Notes: generated by a model not told the origin, from the letters alone. A stretch of DNA of 34,029 nucleotides from Bacteroidota bacterium (GCA_025352785.1 JANXSD010000006.1:1-34029), one strand, 5' to 3'. Shown: positions 17,762-25,500, numbered from the stretch's first letter. Translations and numbers: made by a program.

Positions 17762-17789
17762 AAAAAATCCTGGCATGATACCAGGATTT
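17762..17789 (-). terminator. Rho-independent terminator after the beta-synthase gene
   Basis: On the minus strand AAATCCTGG (17781-17789) pairs with CCAGGATTT (17765-17773), loop of seven, followed by six T in total. It lies about 20 bp past the stop of the cystathionine beta-synthase-type gene. Confidence 0.88.
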
Positions 17790-17808
17790 AAATAAGATGA
17801 AATTTAAA

Positions 17809-19176
17809 TTATTTTGCCATGATATCAGCAATATCAAATCGCGTAATTATATAGTTTTTATCCTGCTTAAAATCTTTTACTAATACAGCTTCGTTATCTC
17901 CACTTACCATTTTTGCTAAGGTATCAATCGAGGTGCTAATATCAACAAACGGAAGTGCTTCCTTCATGATACTTTCAATAGATTCATTTTTTGAATCCGG
18001 ATTACTTAATATTTTGTCAAACACCAATTTCTCATAAATAGATCCAACAATACGATTGTCGGATGTAACAGGGATTTGAGAGAAGTTATTTTCAGTAATC
18101 ATTTTCATCGCTTTAGAAATAGTATCTTTCTTGTCGATAGTTAATAATTCAACATTCTTACGTGAGGAAACAATATCAGCAGCAGTAAATCCTTTTTTAT
18201 CGAAATAGCCCATTTTACGCATCCATTCATCATTGAAAATTTTTCCAAGATAACGTGTACCATGGTCATGAAAAATAACTACCACTACATCATCTTTTTT
18301 TAATTGATCCTTCAATTGTATTAATCCTGCAATAGCTGTACCCGCAGAATATCCAACCCAAATACCCTCTTGTCTACAAATTTCTCGTGTCATCAAAGCA
18401 CCATCTTTATCGGTCACTTTTTCAAAATGATCTATCAAGGAGAAATCATAATTCTGGGGAATAAAATCTTCACCAATTCCCTCCGTTACGTACGGATATA
18501 TTTCATTTTTATCAAGTACACCTGTTTCATGATATTTTTTCAGCGCTGACCCATAAGTATCCATCGCCCATACTTTGATAGCTGGATTTTTCTCCTTTAA
18601 AAACATCGCTGTTCCAGTTATAGTTCCACCTGTACCAGCGCCAACAACAAGATGAGTAATTTTACCTTCAGTCTGTTCCCAAATCTCAGGTCCCGTTTGC
18701 TCATAGTGAGCCATTCTGTTGGAAAGATTGTCATATTGATTTGGATAATACGAATTTGGAATCTCTCTACTCAATCTCGCCGAAACGGAATAATAAGATC
18801 GTGGATCTTCAGGTTCAACATTAGTAGGACAAACAATTACTTCTGCTCCAAAAGCACGTAAAGCATCTACTTTTTCTTTTGATTGCTTATCTGTTGTTGT
18901 GAAGATACATTTGTATCCTTTAATTATCGCAGCAATTGCTAATCCCATCCCAGTATTTCCAGAAGTTCCTTCAACGATAGTTCCTCCGGGTTTTAATTTA
19001 CCCGACTTCTCTGCGTCTTCAATCATCTTCAGAGCCATTCTGTCTTTAATCGAATTCCCAGGATTAAAGGTCTCCACTTTGGCTAATACAGTCGCTGGAA
19101 TATCTCCTATAACTTTATTCAATTGAACTAAAGGTGTATTTCCAATAGTTTCAAGTATATTTTTACAATAGCTCAT
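17809..19176 (-). CDS. Cystathionine beta-synthase-type PLP enzyme with CBS domain pair
   Basis: 455 residues. PLP-dependent beta-replacement enzyme of fold type II. 'NPGNSIKDRMAL' carries the PLP Lys44; 'TSGNTGMGLA' (71-80) binds the substrate carboxylate; 'GAGTGGTITG' (179-188) binds the PLP phosphate. 'EPEDPRSYYSVSARLSREIPNSYYPNQYDNLSN' (about 121-153) is characteristic of cystathionine beta-synthases rather than short cysteine synthases. The C-terminal ~110 residues are two CBS domains ('ENNFSQIPVTSDNRIVGSIYE'), a regulatory module that often binds adenosyl ligands such as SAM; no haem-binding N-terminal extension is present. Likely reaction: serine plus homocysteine to cystathionine, or O-acetylserine to cysteine. 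It has its own promoter (19205-19234) and terminator. Homocysteine would come from the SAH hydrolase at 23107-24426. Confidence 0.9.
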   Translation of the reverse strand: MSYCKNILETIGNTPLVQLNKVIGDIPATVLAKVETFNPGNSIKDRMALKMIEDAEKSGKLKPGGTIVEGTSGNTGMGLAIAAIIKGYKCIFTTTDKQSKEKVDALRAFGAEVIVCPTNVEPEDPRSYYSVSARLSREIPNSYYPNQYDNLSNRMAHYEQTGPEIWEQTEGKITHLVVGAGTGGTITGTAMFLKEKNPAIKVWAMDTYGSALKKYHETGVLDKNEIYPYVTEGIGEDFIPQNYDFSLIDHFEKVTDKDGALMTREICRQEGIWVGYSAGTAIAGLIQLKDQLKKDDVVVVIFHDHGTRYLGKIFNDEWMRKMGYFDKKGFTAADIVSSRKNVELLTIDKKDTISKAMKMITENNFSQIPVTSDNRIVGSIYEKLVFDKILSNPDSKNESIESIMKEALPFVDISTSIDTLAKMVSGDNEAVLVKDFKQDKNYIITRFDIADIMAK

Positions 19177-19204
19177 CGCACTAGTAATTTGTTTTTATGG
19201 TTTG

Positions 19205-19234
19205 CGAAGGTAGTAAGATTCGTTTGGCTAACAA
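19205..19234 (-). promoter_or_regulatory. Promoter of the beta-synthase gene
   Basis: On the minus strand: TTG (19232-19234), 19-nt spacer, TACCTTCG (19205-19212), the Bacteroidota pattern with TTCG. It ends 28 bp before the ATG at 19176. Confidence 0.65.
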
Positions 19235-19322
19235 CCATATTGAATCGATCAATTGTTAGGTTAATGCATCTCTTGAATTTACTTTTAATTAAATAATTGG
19301 AACTATTCATTGATCCCTGTTT

Positions 19323-19844
19323 CTAACTCAATGTACGATGATGAGAAATTGCAGTAATGGCATTTTCAATACGCGCTTCACCAATTCCAGAAATAATTCT
19401 ATAATTAGCATTCAATAACTTTAGTGATTCAAGATAGAGATTGAATAAAAAATCCCTTTTGTCAGGATGCTCACGCAAAGGATCTGGTTCCCATTCAAGG
19501 TCAATATTGCAAAGCAAAAATAAGTCATACTTCCTACGCTTTTCTTCTTCTATAATCCAAGTATGACAACGATTATATTTTACTTCACACCAAATTTTTA
19601 TGACCAAAAGTGTGGTATCACAAATTAAAATATCATCAACTTTTTTGCTCAATCGATCTTCGGTCTCACATTGAACTTTTGCAATATTTAACAAGTCCCT
19701 TTCTTGATAGGGAGCATTTAATTTTTCAAGATATTCTCGCGCAATTTCTGGAACAAAATCAGTATGAAAATATCCAGCCAATGATTGGGCTAAGGAAGAT
19801 TTGCCAGTACTTTCAGGACCTACAATAGCCACTTTATAAAGCAT
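19323..19844 (-). CDS. NadR-type nicotinamide riboside kinase (stand-alone ATPase)
   Basis: 173 residues. P-loop 'GPESTGKSS' (9-17) with 'FVPEIAREYLEKL' soon after and 'CNIDLEWEPDPLREHPDKR' near the end; this set is typical of the C-terminal kinase domain of NadR. The adenylyltransferase and DNA-binding parts of full NadR are absent, as is usual for the stand-alone form. Predicted reaction: nicotinamide riboside plus ATP to nicotinamide mononucleotide, in the cytoplasm. Its ATG lies inside the end of pnuC: the two overlap by 11 bp, so translation is probably coupled. Trapping of the imported riboside by phosphorylation fits the pairing. Its stop is 146 bp from the next gene and no strong terminator is visible. 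Confidence 0.87.
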   Translation of the reverse strand: MLYKVAIVGPESTGKSSLAQSLAGYFHTDFVPEIAREYLEKLNAPYQERDLLNIAKVQCETEDRLSKKVDDILICDTTLLVIKIWCEVKYNRCHTWIIEEEKRRKYDLFLLCNIDLEWEPDPLREHPDKRDFLFNLYLESLKLLNANYRIISGIGEARIENAITAISHHRTLS

Positions 19845-20403
19845 TATTAGTTGTAATTAATTGCTTTTTCCATGATGAATATCCCCAAATTGCAAATGCA
19901 AAATAGATAAAAAATAGAATTGTATAGAGGTATAAATGTTTGTTAAGATAAATGCCGATGTAAGTAATATTTACCAACATCCAAATAACCCAATTTTCTA
20001 TTTTTTTCTTTGCAATCAACCATTGCGCAACAAATGATGCAGAGGTTGCTGAAGAATCAATCCATGGAAAAGATGCATCTGTAAAATGTTGTAGTAATGA
20101 ACCTAATAGGAGTGACATACCACTTGCTAAGAGTACAACTTTTATCAAAAGTTTTTTACTGGATTTACTTACTAAAATTGCTGTTTCATTTTTGCTTCTA
20201 TCCCAATTCAACCAACCATAGCTGATTAGAAAAAAATAAACAATTTGTTGTAGCGAATCCGCGTAAAGTTTCTGTGAATAAAACAAAATCAATGAAATGG
20301 AAACATTAATAATACCAACAGGAAAACAATATATATTTTCCTTCATTGTTAAATAGATTCCTAATACTCCACAAATAAATCCTATGACTTCTAATGTACT
20401 CAC
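19834..20403 (-). CDS. pnuC: Nicotinamide riboside transporter PnuC
   Basis: 189 residues, mostly hydrophobic with about seven membrane spans. Family marks: 'EVIGFICGVLGIYLTMKENIYCFPVGIINVSISLILFY' at the start, 'YADSLQQIVYFFLISYGWLNW' in the middle (the substrate-site QxxYxxxxxYGWxxW pattern), and 'SFVAQWLIAKKKIENWVIWMLVN' later. PnuC-type carriers let vitamin precursors diffuse in; relatives carry thiamine or riboflavin. The overlapping NadR-type kinase points to nicotinamide riboside here. The start is GTG (20401-20403). A TAACTTTG box lies only four bases upstream, so the message may be leaderless. Upstream is a fragment of a lost gene (20448-20561). Confidence 0.93.
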   Translation of the reverse strand: MSTLEVIGFICGVLGIYLTMKENIYCFPVGIINVSISLILFYSQKLYADSLQQIVYFFLISYGWLNWDRSKNETAILVSKSSKKLLIKVVLLASGMSLLLGSLLQHFTDASFPWIDSSATSASFVAQWLIAKKKIENWVIWMLVNITYIGIYLNKHLYLYTILFFIYFAFAIWGYSSWKKQLITTNNAL

Positions 20404-20407
20404 AGGT

Positions 20408-20434
20408 CAAAGTTAATAAAGCCTAACATCACAA
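20408..20434 (-). promoter_or_regulatory. Candidate promoter of pnuC-kinase operon
   Basis: On the minus strand: TTG (20432-20434), 16-nt spacer, TAACTTTG (20408-20415). The -7 box is exact but the spacer is shorter than usual (17-23). The box ends four bases before the GTG start. Confidence 0.45.
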
Positions 20435-20447
20435 ATTCTCATGTAAA

Positions 20448-20561
20448 TTATTTTTCTTTTGTCATGGTTATATCATCTTTAATATGATTTGTTATAGAAT
20501 CACCATCCATTTTCAATGAATAATTTAATTCCCATTGACCAAAGCTATCATAATCAATATA
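20448..20561 (-). pseudogene. Orphan C-terminal fragment, unidentified
   Basis: A 37-codon minus-strand frame between stop codons (TAA at 20562-20564 and TAA at 20448-20450) with no start codon at its head. It reads like the end of a real protein: 'YDSFGQWELNYSLKMDGD', then 'DDITMTKEK', with alternating beta-strand character and an ordered composition unlike the AT-rich background. I do not recognise the family. It may be the remnant of a gene once upstream of pnuC. Chance is not excluded at this length. Confidence 0.35.
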
Positions 20562-20610
20562 TTAAAACAATTAGTGGAAATGAAGAATTGTACAATTCTA
20601 AGATCGTCCC

Positions 20611-20641
20611 TTGACTTGTATAGTATTCATCATTAGATTTG
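20611..20641 (+). promoter_or_regulatory. Promoter of the AraC-type gene
   Basis: TTG (20611-20613), 20-nt spacer, TAGATTTG (20634-20641): an exact match to the Bacteroidota consensus. It shows that the in-frame TTG at 20611 is a promoter element, not a start codon. It ends 8 bp before the ATG at 20650. Confidence 0.7.
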
Positions 20642-20649
20642 CTTGTTGC

Positions 20650-21591
20650 ATGAAATTTATGAGGGACGATATATTTAACAATATTATAGAAGCTTTACAG
20701 GTAAAATATTACCGTGCTGCTTTGCGAGAAATCGTAAAACCTTCTGAGTTGAATGCGACTATTGAACCTAGAAATGTGCTCGTTCAAGTTAAATCAGGCA
20801 TTTGTTATGGTGAATCGGGGTTCACAAAAATTGAAGCTGGTTATTTCTATTTCATGCCTGTTGGAAGTCCTATTTATTTCAGGCATGGAAAATCAGAAAA
20901 ATACACTGTTTTTGGTAAAGAAGGATTTAGTTCCCCCGAACATCGTGAAGAGTTTGTAAAATCGAGAAGTGTAAAAAACGGTCTCGATGATAAAAAGGAT
21001 ATTTTTTCAATCATCGGATTCGACGTCGCGATTTATGGTGCAATACCTTTTTTTTCTATCCTTGAATTACCATGTTTTATACTTCCAAAAAATGAAGAAA
21101 TGAGTTATTTGATGGACGCAATCATTATTGAAGAAGAGAGTAGAAATTTAGGTCGCGATAGAATGCTGAAAAATCTTACCGAAGAGTTAGTAGTTCATAT
21201 TTGTCGTTATATTCATAGCAAACCACAATACCAAAAGAACTTTGAAAAAATTAGTTATTTACTCGATAAACGATTGGTAAACATTATTCACTTCGTGCAA
21301 AATAATTTAAAAAAAGATCTTTCTAATCATATTATTGCTGAAATCGCATTCGTTTCAAGAGATTATGTCGGACAATTTTTTAAGTCATTAACAAATACCA
21401 ACCTTCAAGATTATATTGAAAATCAACGATTGGAAAAAGCGCATTATTTATTGAGAACTTCAAAAGAAAATATTCAAGAAATTGCTTTAAATGTCGGGTT
21501 TAAAGATCCAGCCTATTTTAGTAGACGATTTAAACTGAGATTTACTCAAAATGCCAATCAAATACGAAGAGACAATATTATTGGGCTTTAA
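20650..21591 (+). CDS. AraC family transcriptional regulator
   Basis: 313 residues from the ATG at 20650; the ATG at 20659 is an equal candidate. The frame is open to a TTG at 20611, rejected because it is the -33 box. The N-terminal ~200 residues form a cupin-like sensing domain ('NVLVQVKSGICYGESGFTKIEAGYFYFMPVGSPIYF'), similar to AraC-type regulators that bind small ligands. The C-terminal ~100 residues hold two helix-turn-helix units: 'HIIAEIAFVSRDYVGQFFKSLTN' and 'IQEIALNVGFKDPAYFSRRFKLRF', the latter the AraC signature. The usual Pro after the signature is missing ('TQNANQIRR'). It is transcribed divergently from pnuC and converges on the GGGPS gene, 16 bp away. Target genes are not evident; the pnuC operon or itself are candidates. 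Confidence 0.88.
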   Translation: MKFMRDDIFNNIIEALQVKYYRAALREIVKPSELNATIEPRNVLVQVKSGICYGESGFTKIEAGYFYFMPVGSPIYFRHGKSEKYTVFGKEGFSSPEHREEFVKSRSVKNGLDDKKDIFSIIGFDVAIYGAIPFFSILELPCFILPKNEEMSYLMDAIIIEEESRNLGRDRMLKNLTEELVVHICRYIHSKPQYQKNFEKISYLLDKRLVNIIHFVQNNLKKDLSNHIIAEIAFVSRDYVGQFFKSLTNTNLQDYIENQRLEKAHYLLRTSKENIQEIALNVGFKDPAYFSRRFKLRFTQNANQIRRDNIIGL

Positions 21592-21607
21592 TTTAATTCC
21601 ATTCCAA

Positions 21608-22354
21608 TTAAATTCTGGAAGTGTTATGCACTGCATTTGCTATAGCTGAAATTAAGGAAGGATCTTCTTCTACTTTATTGCCAATCACAATTAAATCAGC
21701 GCCAGCATTACAATTTGCAACTGCTTTTTCAGGCGTTCGTATTCCTCCTCCAACAATAAGTGGAATAGTAATCATTTTATTTATTGCTTGGATCATTTCA
21801 ATGCTCACAGGATTTTTGGCACCACTTCCCGCTTCTGCAAATATTAATTTCATTCCCAATTGTTCGCCAGCTAAGGCGGTACAAGCTGCAATATCTGTTT
21901 TTTCGGCAGGTATAGGTGAAGTATTACTTACATATTGAACTGTTGTCGTATTCCCACTTTCAATTAAAATATATCCCGTCGGTAAAATTTCAAGTCCAGA
22001 TAATTTTAAACGTGGTCCAGCCAGAATATGCTGACCAATTAATAAATCAGGATTTCTTCCAGAAATTAATGATAAAAGTAAAATGCCATCTGCCGACTCA
22101 TCTATTTGTTGATGACTACCAGGGAAAATAATAATTGGAATCGTGCAACAACTCTTTAAAAAACGAATGGTTTTCCCTAAGTCTCCTTGTGCGAGTAAAC
22201 TACCACCAACAAAAAGATAATCTACTTTGCTCTTGCTACATTCCACAGCTAAATGTGATAGAGAATCCTCGCTTGCCTTATCAGGATCTACTAAAATAGC
22301 CAACAACTTACGACCTTCGTGTTTGGCCTGAATAAGATCTTGATAAATATTCAT
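21608..22354 (-). CDS. Geranylgeranylglyceryl/heptaprenylglyceryl phosphate synthase
   Basis: 248 residues, a TIM-barrel prenyltransferase of the PcrB/GGGPS family. 'AILVDPDK' (19-26) starts the barrel with the Mg-binding Asp; 'LFVGGSLL' (47-54), 'FPGSHQQI' (77-84), 'YILIESG' (128-134), 'IFAEAGSGA' (171-179), 'VGGGIRTPEKA' (201-211) and 'IGNKVEE' (224-230) match the phosphate-binding and prenyl-pocket segments. The enzyme joins a long prenyl diphosphate to glycerol 1-phosphate, the first step of archaeal-type ether lipids; Bacteroidota carry a group with this activity although the end product is not settled. It converges on the AraC gene and is 29 bp downstream of the phosphopantetheinyl transferase, so those two are probably one transcript. 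Confidence 0.92.
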   Translation of the reverse strand: MNIYQDLIQAKHEGRKLLAILVDPDKASEDSLSHLAVECSKSKVDYLFVGGSLLAQGDLGKTIRFLKSCCTIPIIIFPGSHQQIDESADGILLLSLISGRNPDLLIGQHILAGPRLKLSGLEILPTGYILIESGNTTTVQYVSNTSPIPAEKTDIAACTALAGEQLGMKLIFAEAGSGAKNPVSIEMIQAINKMITIPLIVGGGIRTPEKAVANCNAGADLIVIGNKVEEDPSLISAIANAVHNTSRI

Positions 22355-22383
22355 TCTTTAAAAAACGTTTAGGTTTTATAGCT

Positions 22384-23028
22384 TTAATTCTCTGCAATAG
22401 TATACACCAGTAGGTAGTCCTCCAAATAACGGAAATGATATTGGAAATTTTGAATATGTTCGTTCTTAATAAATGTTGCCCTGCCTTTTCCGTTCTGAAC
22501 CATATTCTCATACGGTTTTGAAACGATAATGTTTTTCTTGAAATCGATCCCGCCACCACCAATCGCCTTAAAAACAGATTCTTTAACTCCCCAGATTAAA
22601 CTAAAAGTAGTTTCTTTTGAAATGGAAGCCCATAAATATTCACTTTCATTGATAAATCTACCAGAAATATTAATAACACGTTGGTCTGGGATTTCAATAT
22701 CAACACCTATTAATTTATTTACGTGATAGATCAAAACCACATAATCTCCTGAATGGGATATGGAAATATGACCATCACAAGTTGTTAAAATGGGCTTGCC
22801 TTCAGCTGAATAATGAATATGTAAAGTATTGCTGCTTAATAATCCTAACAGCAAATTAGTAACTAATTTTTGCTTTCTCCGTTGAAAATGGTTAATACCT
22901 GAAAGTAAACCTTCTATGCTATTTTCTGGTAGATTTAAAAACTTTTTCAAGTCTTCTTCTGTTTCTTGAATATTCCAAATTAAAATTCGCACTTCGCTAG
23001 AAGTTAATTCGTCTACTACTAATGGCAT
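22384..23028 (-). CDS. 4'-phosphopantetheinyl transferase superfamily protein
   Basis: 214 residues from the ATG at 23028. An in-frame GTG at 23061 would add 11 residues, but 'MPLVVDELTSSEVRILIWNI' is the usual family start. Motifs: 'HISISHSGDYV' (87-97), 'IGVDIEI' (107-113, Mg-binding Asp and Glu) and 'WGVKESVFKAIGGGGIDF' (146-163, with the catalytic Lys-Glu pair). This is the Sfp-like group in size and motifs. It transfers 4'-phosphopantetheine from CoA to a carrier protein, in the cytoplasm; whether the partner is the fatty-acid carrier or another one cannot be told here. The gene is divergent from ahcY, whose -33 box lies just upstream of this start. Confidence 0.9.
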   Translation of the reverse strand: MPLVVDELTSSEVRILIWNIQETEEDLKKFLNLPENSIEGLLSGINHFQRRKQKLVTNLLLGLLSSNTLHIHYSAEGKPILTTCDGHISISHSGDYVVLIYHVNKLIGVDIEIPDQRVINISGRFINESEYLWASISKETTFSLIWGVKESVFKAIGGGGIDFKKNIIVSKPYENMVQNGKGRATFIKNEHIQNFQYHFRYLEDYLLVYTIAEN

Positions 23029-23055
23029 TTGATTCAGGATTTCATGATTAGGATA

Positions 23056-23086
23056 TTGCACTCTTAAACACTAATTCATAACTTCG
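23056..23086 (+). promoter_or_regulatory. Promoter of ahcY
   Basis: TTG (23056-23058), 20-nt spacer, TAACTTCG (23079-23086). It ends 20 bp before the ATG of ahcY and lies between the two divergent genes, overlapping the first bases of the longer form of the phosphopantetheinyl transferase frame. Confidence 0.65.
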
Positions 23087-23106
23087 CACAAATTAAAATT
23101 GAAACA

Positions 23107-24426
23107 ATGATAAATACTCAAACAGCACAATACGTTAAATTTAAGGTTAAAGATATTTCTTTAGCAGAATGGGGACGTAAAGAAATTAAATTGGCTGAAG
23201 TAGAAATGCCAGGTTTAATGGCGCTTCGTGCTGAATATGGTGCACAAAAACCCCTTAAGGGTGCTCGCATAGCAGGATGTTTACACATGACTATTCAAAC
23301 TGCTGTACTTATTGAAACTTTAGTAGAATTAGGAGCCGAAGTTACTTGGTCGTCCTGTAATATATTTTCTACGCAAGATCATGCTGCTGCTGCCGTTGCT
23401 GCTGCTGGTGTATCTGTTTATGCTTGGAAAGGTTTAAATGAACAAGAATTTGATTGGTGTATCGAGCAAACATTGTTTTTTGGTGAAGATCGTAAACCAT
23501 TAAATATGATCCTTGATGACGGTGGTGATCTTACCAATATGGTTCTTGATCGTTATCCGGAATTAATCGCAGCAATTAAAGGGATTTCTGAAGAAACTAC
23601 GACAGGTGTTCATCGTCTTTACGAGCGTATGAAAAATGGAACTCTCCCTCTTCCAGCTATTAATATCAACGATAGTGTTACAAAATCAAAATTCGATAAT
23701 AAATATGGTTGCCGTGAGTCATTAGTGGATGCGATTCGCCGTGCAACAGATATTATGATGGCAGGTAAAGTTGCAGTTGTCGCTGGTTTTGGTGACGTTG
23801 GAAAAGGTTCTGCTGATTCTTTACGTGATTCAAAAGTTCGTGTTATTGTAACTGAGATCGATCCAATTTGTGCCTTACAAGCGGCTATGGAAGGGTATGA
23901 AGTGAAGAAAATGTCGGATGCAGTGAAAGAAGCTGATATCATTGTAACGGCTACTGGAAATTATAATATTATTACAGAAGCACATTTCAATTCGATGAAG
24001 CATAACGCAATCGTTTGTAACATTGGTCACTTCGACAATGAAATTGATATGGCATGGTTAAACGCTACTCATGGAAAATCAAAGGATACCATCAAGCCTC
24101 AAGTTGATAAATACACAATTGGAAATAAAGATATTCTTATTCTTGCTGAAGGTCGTTTAGTAAATCTTGGTTGTGCAATGGGACACCCTTCGTTTGTTAT
24201 GTCAAATTCATTTTCAAACCAAACTATTGCTCAACTAGAGTTATGGATGAATCCTGGTAAGTATGAGAACAAAGTTTATACTTTGCCGAAACATCTTGAT
24301 GAGAAAGTTGCTCGTTTGCACCTCGCTAAAATTGGCGTTGAATTAGATGAGCTTACACCAGTACAAGCTAAGTATATTGGTGTTGATAAAGATGGTCCCT
24401 ACAAGCCTGAATATTATCGCTATTAA
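23107..24426 (+). CDS. ahcY: Adenosylhomocysteinase (SAH hydrolase)
   Basis: 439 residues. It splits S-adenosylhomocysteine into adenosine and homocysteine, removing the inhibitor of methyltransferases. Family marks: '[17 protein letters not shown]' (His60), '[16 protein letters not shown]' (81-96), 'LDDGGDLTN' (136-144), '[12 protein letters not shown]' (162-173), '[14 protein letters not shown]' (193-206; Lys193 and Asp197 are the expected active-site residues), the NAD-binding 'AGFGDVGKG' (226-234), and the C-terminal 'YKPEYYRY', whose Lys and Tyr reach the NAD of the partner subunit. It is cytoplasmic and usually tetrameric. It has its own promoter and a strong shared terminator. Homocysteine from this reaction can feed the cystathionine beta-synthase-type enzyme at 17809-19176. 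Confidence 0.97.
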   Translation: MINTQTAQYVKFKVKDISLAEWGRKEIKLAEVEMPGLMALRAEYGAQKPLKGARIAGCLHMTIQTAVLIETLVELGAEVTWSSCNIFSTQDHAAAAVAAAGVSVYAWKGLNEQEFDWCIEQTLFFGEDRKPLNMILDDGGDLTNMVLDRYPELIAAIKGISEETTTGVHRLYERMKNGTLPLPAININDSVTKSKFDNKYGCRESLVDAIRRATDIMMAGKVAVVAGFGDVGKGSADSLRDSKVRVIVTEIDPICALQAAMEGYEVKKMSDAVKEADIIVTATGNYNIITEAHFNSMKHNAIVCNIGHFDNEIDMAWLNATHGKSKDTIKPQVDKYTIGNKDILILAEGRLVNLGCAMGHPSFVMSNSFSNQTIAQLELWMNPGKYENKVYTLPKHLDEKVARLHLAKIGVELDELTPVQAKYIGVDKDGPYKPEYYRY

Positions 24427-24480
24427 TATTTAGAAAGTGCTGAAGATTGCATCTTCAAGTATTTATCAAATATTTAATTA

Positions 24481-24524
24481 ATAAAAAATGCCCTGAAGTT
24501 ATTGTACTTCAGGGCATTTTTTAT
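24481..24524. terminator. Bidirectional terminator between ahcY and the Rieske-like gene
   Basis: A perfect 19-bp inverted repeat (24481-24499 with 24506-24524), loop of six, with six T on each strand. It serves ahcY on the plus strand and the lipoprotein gene (stop at 24531) on the minus strand. The core CCCTGAAGT/ACTTCAGGG recurs at 3288-3311. Confidence 0.92.
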
Positions 24525-24530
24525 GACTCA

Positions 24531-24974
24531 CTAATTATAAATATGAAGTGAATTGCTCGAAAGTAAATCCGCATGATATTGCTTAAGGGGTACTACCGCT
24601 GGACCATTTGTTACCGATCCATCAAATAAGCTAAACTGACTACCACAGCAGGAATCAATTGCTAGAATGTTATTGGGAATTACTCTTACTAAAGCACATG
24701 TTGCCGTAGGATCATAGGTGCAAGTCCTGTCATAAACTGCATACTCGGTTCCTGATCGCCTAAAAATTATTAGACCCCTATTGCCAGCACCATAATAAAC
24801 CCAGCCATTAACAGAATTTAAGTTGAGATAAGAGGGTAAACTTAGATTAATGTACTCATTTACATAGGTATATGGGATATCGCTGTTCGTCTTTTTGCAA
24901 GAAGATACGAGCACAATGGAGCAAATTATGATGAGGTAATATACAAATTTTATGTATTTAGATTTATTCTTCAT
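24531..24974 (-). CDS. Lipoprotein with Rieske-like fold lacking the cluster ligands
   Basis: 147 residues from the ATG at 24974; the frame extends to 25055 but the added part overlaps the next gene's start. Lipoprotein signal with Cys26 ('IVLVSSCKK'). The body follows the Rieske pattern: 'NRGLIIFRRSGTEYAVYDRTCTY' leads into box I, and 'SCCGSQFSLFDGSVTNGPAVVPLKQY' matches box II and the Pro-loop tail (GSxFxxxxGxxxxGPAxxPLxxY). In true Rieske proteins the ligands are C-x-H and C-x-x-H. Here box I is C85-T-Y87 and box II reads D107-S-C-C110-G-S, so three of four ligands are replaced. C93 and C109 could still form the usual disulfide. It is therefore probably a cluster-free binding or structural protein at a membrane. 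It has no partner gene. Confidence 0.7.
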   Translation of the reverse strand: MKNKSKYIKFVYYLIIICSIVLVSSCKKTNSDIPYTYVNEYINLSLPSYLNLNSVNGWVYYGAGNRGLIIFRRSGTEYAVYDRTCTYDPTATCALVRVIPNNILAIDSCCGSQFSLFDGSVTNGPAVVPLKQYHADLLSSNSLHIYN

Positions 24975-24994
24975 GATGTAAAAGTACATTCTAC

Positions 24995-25025
24995 TTGCGA
25001 AACGGCATTCATTTTTATACATTTG
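24995..25025 (+). promoter_or_regulatory. Promoter of the small secreted protein gene
   Basis: TTG (24995-24997), 20-nt spacer, TACATTTG (25018-25025), an exact consensus match ending 14 bp before the ATG at 25040. Confidence 0.7.
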
Positions 25026-25039
25026 AAAAAAAATAAGCC

Positions 25040-25444
25040 ATGAACCGTCAATCAATATTACTTATTTCGGCTTTTATGTTCCTATTTGGTGCAGTTAAAG
25101 CTCAAGAAACACAAAAAATTACTGCGCCAACAAATCAATATGAAAGTGGATCTCACGGTGGGATACTATTTACAGAAGGGTTTAATACGATGGAATTTCT
25201 AAAGAAAAATAAATCATTTGTTGTTTTTCCGGATGATCATACCACGCAAACAGCAGAAATTGGAAAAGCAAAATTTACAATCGTTGACGATAACAAAACA
25301 ATTGTAATTGAAAATGTACCTTTCAAATCGGGTATGTTCATGGCAGATACAAAACAAGATTTTGTACATCCAAAAATAAAATTTGAAACAACTATTAATG
25401 GTAAACCTTGTGTGATGAATTTTGAAATGCCTTCAAGACAATAA
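25040..25444 (+). CDS. Small secreted protein, unknown function
   Basis: 134 residues. Residues 1-21 are a Sec signal peptide ('ILLISAFMFLFGAVKAQ', probable cut after Ala20 or Gln22). The mature part, about 110 residues, is beta-rich with alternating polar and hydrophobic residues ('TIVDDNKTIVIENVPFKSG', 'KIKFETTINGKPCVMNFEMP') and a single Cys. No family is recognised. The likely location is the periplasm. It has a consensus promoter and a terminator of its own and is divergent from the Rieske-like lipoprotein gene; the 65-bp gap between them could coordinate the two. Confidence 0.72.
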   Translation: MNRQSILLISAFMFLFGAVKAQETQKITAPTNQYESGSHGGILFTEGFNTMEFLKKNKSFVVFPDDHTTQTAEIGKAKFTIVDDNKTIVIENVPFKSGMFMADTKQDFVHPKIKFETTINGKPCVMNFEMPSRQ

Positions 25445-25500
25445 CATTAATTTTCATTCGTTTTTTATCTATAAACGAAAAATTTATTTAAAAAATTTAC

